From Astragalus membranaceus (Eukaryota > Streptophyta > Magnoliopsida > Fabales > Fabaceae), in assembly GCA_039519185.1 (NCBI GenBank), contig CM076851.1:101429531-101493530 (forward strand): DNA of 64,000 bases. Direction: 5' to 3'. The notes under the pieces were generated by a model that was given only the letters and a program-made list of their open reading frames with translations, made no database searches and was not told the origin of the DNA. The translations under genes and the position numbers were made by a program. This document shows, piece by piece, positions 60,041-64,000 of the stretch. How positions within the stretch are numbered: the first letter of the stretch is position 1; every line of letters starts with the position of its first letter.

Positions 60041-60584
60041 CCGACTAAGAGAACATTGCCACGAGGCGATAGGAGATGATACATTCAGAAGCGTGAAAAA
60101 TAAGCAAGACAAAGGAAGTATCAACAAAGCCAAGGGCACCAATCCCCCTTCGAAGGCACGGTATCACCAGTCCCCTCTTCCAAGTCGTCAGCTCGACTCT
60201 TAGCAAGGTGAGCGGTAGGGAACATCCGAGTCGTCTTCTCAGTCATTGCCATCTCTCACCCTACGGGACAGGGGGCAAACAAGCAATTACGAGACAAACA
60301 GGAAAACTTAGAGACAACCCCCCTCCCCCGAGGTTGGAGACTTTGCAAGACAAGACATGCTCAAAAGAACAAAGAAGCTAGAAAGATAAACAGAAAGTCC
60401 GCTCGGAAGTTACCTCGATAAATTAGAAGCGGAAAAGACTCGCGGGAACGTCAATGGCTGATGGTAAGAGCAACTCCACTCGGCACCAAGCAAGCTCTGA
60501 AAATTCATAAGTAAGAAGGCAGGTTAAGAGTCAGGAGGAACGGCAAAAATAAAACGGAGTGCCAAGCACACGTCCACACAAAAC

Positions 60585-61370
60585 CAGCGCCCATAGGGGC
60601 GCCTGGCAGGGCGCCAATGAGGCAGCCAGCCCATGAGGGCGCCTGGCAAGGCGCCAGTCAAGGCAGCCAGCGCCCATGAGGGCAACTGGCAGGGCGCCAG
60701 TCAAGGCAGCCAGCGCCCATGAGGGCACCTGGCAGGGCGCCAGTCAGGAGCAGCTAGCGCCCAGGAGGGCGCCTGGCAGAACCAACCAGCGCCCAAGAGG
60801 GCGCCTGGCAGGACCAGGAGGGCACCCATAGGGGCACCTGGCAGGGTGCCAATGAGGTAGCCAGCGCCTGGCAGGGCGCCAGTGAAGGCAGCCAATGCCC
60901 ATGAGGGCGCCTGGCAGGGCGCTAGTCAGGAGCAGCCAGCGCCCTGGAGGGCGCCTGACAGGAGCAAGCAGCGCCCAACAGAGGGGCGCCTGGCAGGGGG
61001 CAGTCTGAAAGCAAATCCTTCGCAACAGGGTGGTCAGCACTATGCAGTAAGACGCCCACGAGAGCACCGAACCTTGTCTCGCAAAATCTGCTCCACGATA
61101 AGCCATCCAGCACACGCAAGTAGGGAACAACACCCAAGGCACCCAACAGGGCGCCAACTCTCAAAAATAAACAAGCATCCGGGAAGGCGCCCACGAGGGC
61201 ACCAGCATCGGGATGTCTTAGCACCTTGGCCCAAGGCGCCCAAGAGGGCACCAACCTCAGGGGGCGTGGCACAGAGCGCCCAAGAGGGCGCCAATCTCAG
61301 AGCATCCTCGCACAAGGCGCCAAGAGGGCGCCAACCTCAGAGCACTTGGCACAAGGCGACGCCAACATCA
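60585..61370. repeat. GGGCGCCTGGCAGGGCGCC array
   Basis: More than twenty GGGCGCC or GGCGCC sites with linkers TGGCAGG, CAGTCAAGGCAGCCA and GCGCCCATGAGGG. The later part (61140-61370) uses the GCGCCCAAGAGGGCGCCAA form. Confidence 0.9.
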
Positions 61371-61624
61371 GGATACATCACCCTAGCTTGCTGCCGGGCA
61401 CAAGAATTACACCGAAGGATGTGTGAATCACGGTCGCAACAAAGTGATCTCATACGACCCGACCAGACAGACAAAGCAACACTTAGAAAATTTTTCTCCT
61501 TTTTTACTCTAGAGAGTGAAAATGACAAAACACGGTTGTTACAAAGGCAGTGTCCCGCGTAACCTCACAGATCCGGCAAACCGACGAAAAACCTTCAAGC
61601 CAAGACCATCCTTCGGAATAATCT

Positions 61625-61640
61625 CGGCTTGGGGGGCAAC
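61625..61640 (+). other. polypurine tract of the Tat element
   Basis: CGGCTTGGGGGGCAAC lies immediately before the 3' LTR. Confidence 0.75.
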
Positions 61641-62005
61641 TGTTCTGGAGTCAACCAAGGGGTCCCATTAGCAAAACCAGGAGGTGCGCTTAGCAAGTAA
61701 TATGGACCAGCCCAACCGATTCAGCCCATATCCATCTCATGCGAGCCCAATATGCTTGGACGCTCAAGATCGACTCTACCAATCCAACGATCCACAAAGG
61801 GGCACGATTTTCTATAAGTACAGGCAAACTTTGCCCTAAGAAAGGTTCAATCTCTAATCCTTAGTACATTAACTCATATATTCTATATACTGACTTGAGC
61901 GTCGGAGTGGCTTGCAGGTCCCCCCCGGGCGCTCACTGACCTCCTGCCAAGACAGCAAGAGACCTACCAACAGCAGCCGACTAAAAAGCTGCTCGGTACA
62001 GAACA
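61641..62005 (+). repeat. 3' LTR of the Tat element
   Basis: The 365-bp LTR is collinear with 54608-54974, with scattered substitutions including the TATA box (TATAAGTA near 61814). Confidence 0.93.
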
Positions 62006-62278
62006 CCTTCATTTATGGCCATCTACCATGGGCAGATGCTGTTTGCGTGGCTGATAGGATTTTGCGTGGCTGATAGGATTAGCTATTTGGGTTGATGTCA
62101 TACCTTTGTGGTTTACATTGTACTTGTGTATTGATGCAAATGTTCAGTATGTGTTACCTAATAGGAACAACTCAAAAATGTGTCTGGCGTATGTCCCAAT
62201 ACTTATCGATCATCTCGACTGTATTGTTTCTTCTCAATTAATAGAATGAGATATGTTTCCGGTATAAAAAAAAAAAAA

Positions 62279-62524
62279 GATAAGTTGGAGAGAGAGTATT
62301 GCTAGCATTTCTCTAGGTAAGGATGAAGCACCTGGTGAGGTAGAACAGAAATTATATAAATGTATGATTGGTTCTCTCCTTTATTATCCTATTCAAGGCC
62401 TCATATAATGTTCGGTGTGTGTTTATGTGCAAGATTTTAATCGGATCCTAAAGAGACTCACAAAACAATGGTATTAGAGTTTTTAAAAATTTATTTCAAA
62501 TTAAATGATTTTCAAATAAATATA
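62279..62524 (+). pseudogene. Ty1/copia fragment, right of the retroposon
   Basis: This starts with the second TSD copy and continues the copia sequence left at 30889. It is collinear with about 27540-27800 (GTATTGCTAGC, GATTGGTTCTCTC, GTGCAAGATTTTAATCGGATCC). Reading frames are broken. Confidence 0.75.
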
Positions 62525-63655
62525 TACTCAAAAAACTGCAAACCTCCCCCTTATGATCTTCAAGGTATTCAAAAGGGGCTTTGATCATTGAGACAAATGG
62601 TATAAAGGACACCATTCTAAAGAATAAGCCCAAGGGTTATGAGCGTCTGCGCATGAGGATAATGGGAAAGTCTTTTGGGAGTCAAAATCATTCCCAAATG
62701 AAGGTACTGATTCTGAAGACTTCTAATAAAGAAAAAGAAGCAACAGAAGAAGAAGGCTTATGAGAAACAAATCCCTCCTCATCCTCCGTATCATACAAGA
62801 ACAATAGATGAGGAAGAAAGAAAGAAGCATCTTGCTGCTGTGATTAAGAAGAATCGGAGAGAAAATGAAGAGTATGTGGTTCTGAAGAACAAGTAAGGAC
62901 ATGTGAAGCTTGTTGATCAGGAGAAGAAGCCGAAAAGAAAACCATTTCATGGAATTATTTTCAAAGAGAAGAAGAAGCGGAAGATCGATTCCCTCCCTAA
63001 AGGGCTTCTAAGTGCTCAAGAGCTTTATGCAGGTTGCTATGGCTATACGGTTACCAAACCAAATAAACCTTATAAGACTTGGAAACTCATAGATGATATG
63101 GACGATGAAGAGGTATCCCCTCCTAAGTCAACACCTATTATCTCTTCAACCCCTTAAGTCACACCTTCTAATCCACCTATTTCTATGGAAAGAGATGTTG
63201 TGGAAGATGAAGCTGTTCAAATAGAACACACTCATGCCGAAATAGTCTCTGTTGACTGTGTAAACATGGTTGATGAAACCTTTCCCTCCTCACCAACTAA
63301 AACACCACAACAACAACCACCTCTTTTACCCATTATAGAAGACCCACCAGAAGATGTCGTTAACCTAGCTTCTACCGTTGCCTCTTTTGTTGTCAGGAAT
63401 GTGCAAACATGTTCTGAAAACACTATAGAAGAAGATTATATCTTCTTAACCCCACCAGACACTCCCACAACAGAAAACCAACCACTACCAGAAAGAACAC
63501 TACCTCCATTCCCCCAAAATGAAACTCAAACAGATGACAACCCTGATTACACCAGATCCGTCATAGTCACCATTCCTAATCAGGAAGCTGTTTGGCACAG
63601 GGTTTCTACTGAGTTTCTGAAAGCATGTGATTCTAAGAAAATTTCGAAGCTTTAG
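62525..63655 (+). pseudogene. unrecognised, broken reading frame (possible element-encoded ORF)
   Basis: One frame can be followed from about 62720 to TAG at 63653-63655, with stops at 62894-62896 and 63155-63157. It encodes a Lys/Glu-rich basic part (KPKRKPFHGIIFKEKKKRK), a short conserved-looking block (LLSAQELYAGCYGYT) and a long Pro/Thr/Glu-rich acidic part. I do not recognise the family. Its position beside SIRE-like copia sequence makes an element-encoded accessory ORF possible, but this is a guess. Confidence 0.4.
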
Positions 63656-63689
63656 AACTATGGTAGAAGAGAATCTTAATAAGGTTCTT

Positions 63690-64000
63690 CAAAACATACA
63701 TGAAGTTAAGGACATAGTTATCAAAATCGAGATTCTACGCAAGATCGTAAGTAGGGTAGTAAAATCGGAAATCGTAAAATCGCAAGTAGAATCGTAAGGT
63801 TCTACCCAAAAAAAAAGTATCAAAAACTAGAATCGGAAGGGGTTAAACAAAATCGTAACTCGTAAAATCGCAAGTAAAATCGTAAGATTTTACTAAAATA
63901 CAGATATTACTCAAAGTATTAGACATAAACCAACAACGATCATAAAGCCTAAATCAAATCATTCATAATGATATTAGGCATAGAACCCAAGATATCTTCT
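63690..64000. repeat. AAAATCG(C/T)AAG-rich repeats at the window edge
   Basis: Many short units (AAAATCGTAA, AAAATCGCAAGTA, GAATCGTAAG) and partial palindromes (AATCGTAAGATTTTAC). This may be the end of a DNA transposon or MITE cut by the window; no terminal pair can be checked. Confidence 0.5.

Larger units (their letters stand above)
59019..61624 (+). other. long 3' non-coding region of the Tat element
   Basis: This holds no convincing gene. It contains a 90-bp tandem array (59400-60040), GGCGCC-type arrays (59245-59330 and 60585-61370) and unique sequence between. ORFs across the arrays read as Ala/Gly/Leu or Pro-rich low-complexity protein and are repeat artefacts. Confidence 0.75.
54608..62005 (+). 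mobile_element. Tat-lineage Ty3/gypsy element, same family as T, gag deleted
   Basis: TSD CCTTC is at 54603-54607 and 62006-62010. LTRs are 367 and 365 bp and start TGTTCTGG. PBS-like TGGCGACCACAGTGGGA is at 54976 and a polypurine tract is at about 61625-61640. The LTRs differ at many positions by eye, so the insertion is older than the neighbouring Athila element. Coding: a gag stub fused to protease, then frameshifted RT-RNase H-integrase, followed by a 2.6 kb non-coding tail rich in repeats. Confidence 0.92.

Noticed and set aside
60531..61562. Ala/Pro/Gly-rich ORFs of up to 226 codons, including collagen-like readings
   Set aside because: They cover the GGCGCC array of the Tat 3' region, are open in several frames, and have no domain.

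Overview
This is plant nuclear DNA, most likely from a legume, and almost all of it is transposable elements nested inside one another. No intact host gene, tRNA, rRNA or CRISPR array is visible. A legume is suggested by the Ogre-type Ty3/gypsy element of the Tat lineage, the Diaspora/Calypso-like Athila element, and a captured fragment of a ureide permease gene. All family names come from reading translations by eye; no database was searched.

Left half (1-27830), from outermost to innermost layer. A decayed Ty1/copia pol (26943-27830) borders the right end of a small CACTA element (to 26942). That element carries a 1.6 kb solo LTR (25240-26848, target-site duplication [TSD] GGAAA) and a second CACTA (right end 24686). 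The second CACTA holds pieces of three host genes: MAP65, a NEK kinase and a ureide permease. The MAP65 piece is cut by a Tat-lineage gypsy element on the minus strand, called T here (LTR 21685-22062, continuing past the left window edge). T's gag is itself cut, in frame, by an Ogre-like element (862-21349, minus, TSD CCGAT). The Ogre element contains a complete Tekay/Del-like chromovirus (5734-14583, plus, TSD TTCCG) and a second chromovirus-type solo LTR (14769-17443, minus, TSD CCATC) that splits its integrase C-terminus.

Right half (27830-64000). Another copia pol remnant is split by a poly(A)-tailed retroposon that spans 30890-62278 with an 18-bp TSD. Three further insertions lie inside it. 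The first is a 0.96 kb CACTA (31379-44490, TSD TTA) carrying a second, larger CACTA (31882-44030, TSD TAT) with a Ptta/En/Spm-type transposase gene, a ROP GTPase fragment and a phosphate-translocator-like fragment. The second is a nearly intact Athila-lineage element (44963-54550, minus, TSD CCCAG). The third is a gag-deleted Tat element of the same family as T (54608-62005, plus, TSD CCTTC). A 3,380-bp segment crossing the left borders of the retroposon and both CACTAs is present three times in tandem (30324-40463).

The most notable signals are the near-identical triplication with a 6-bp microhomology junction, two gene-capturing CACTA elements, a chromovirus with nearly identical LTRs but decayed coding capacity (so probably mobilised in trans), and GC-rich GCGC/GGCGCC motif arrays that recur in every otherwise AT-rich LTR-element family in the window.
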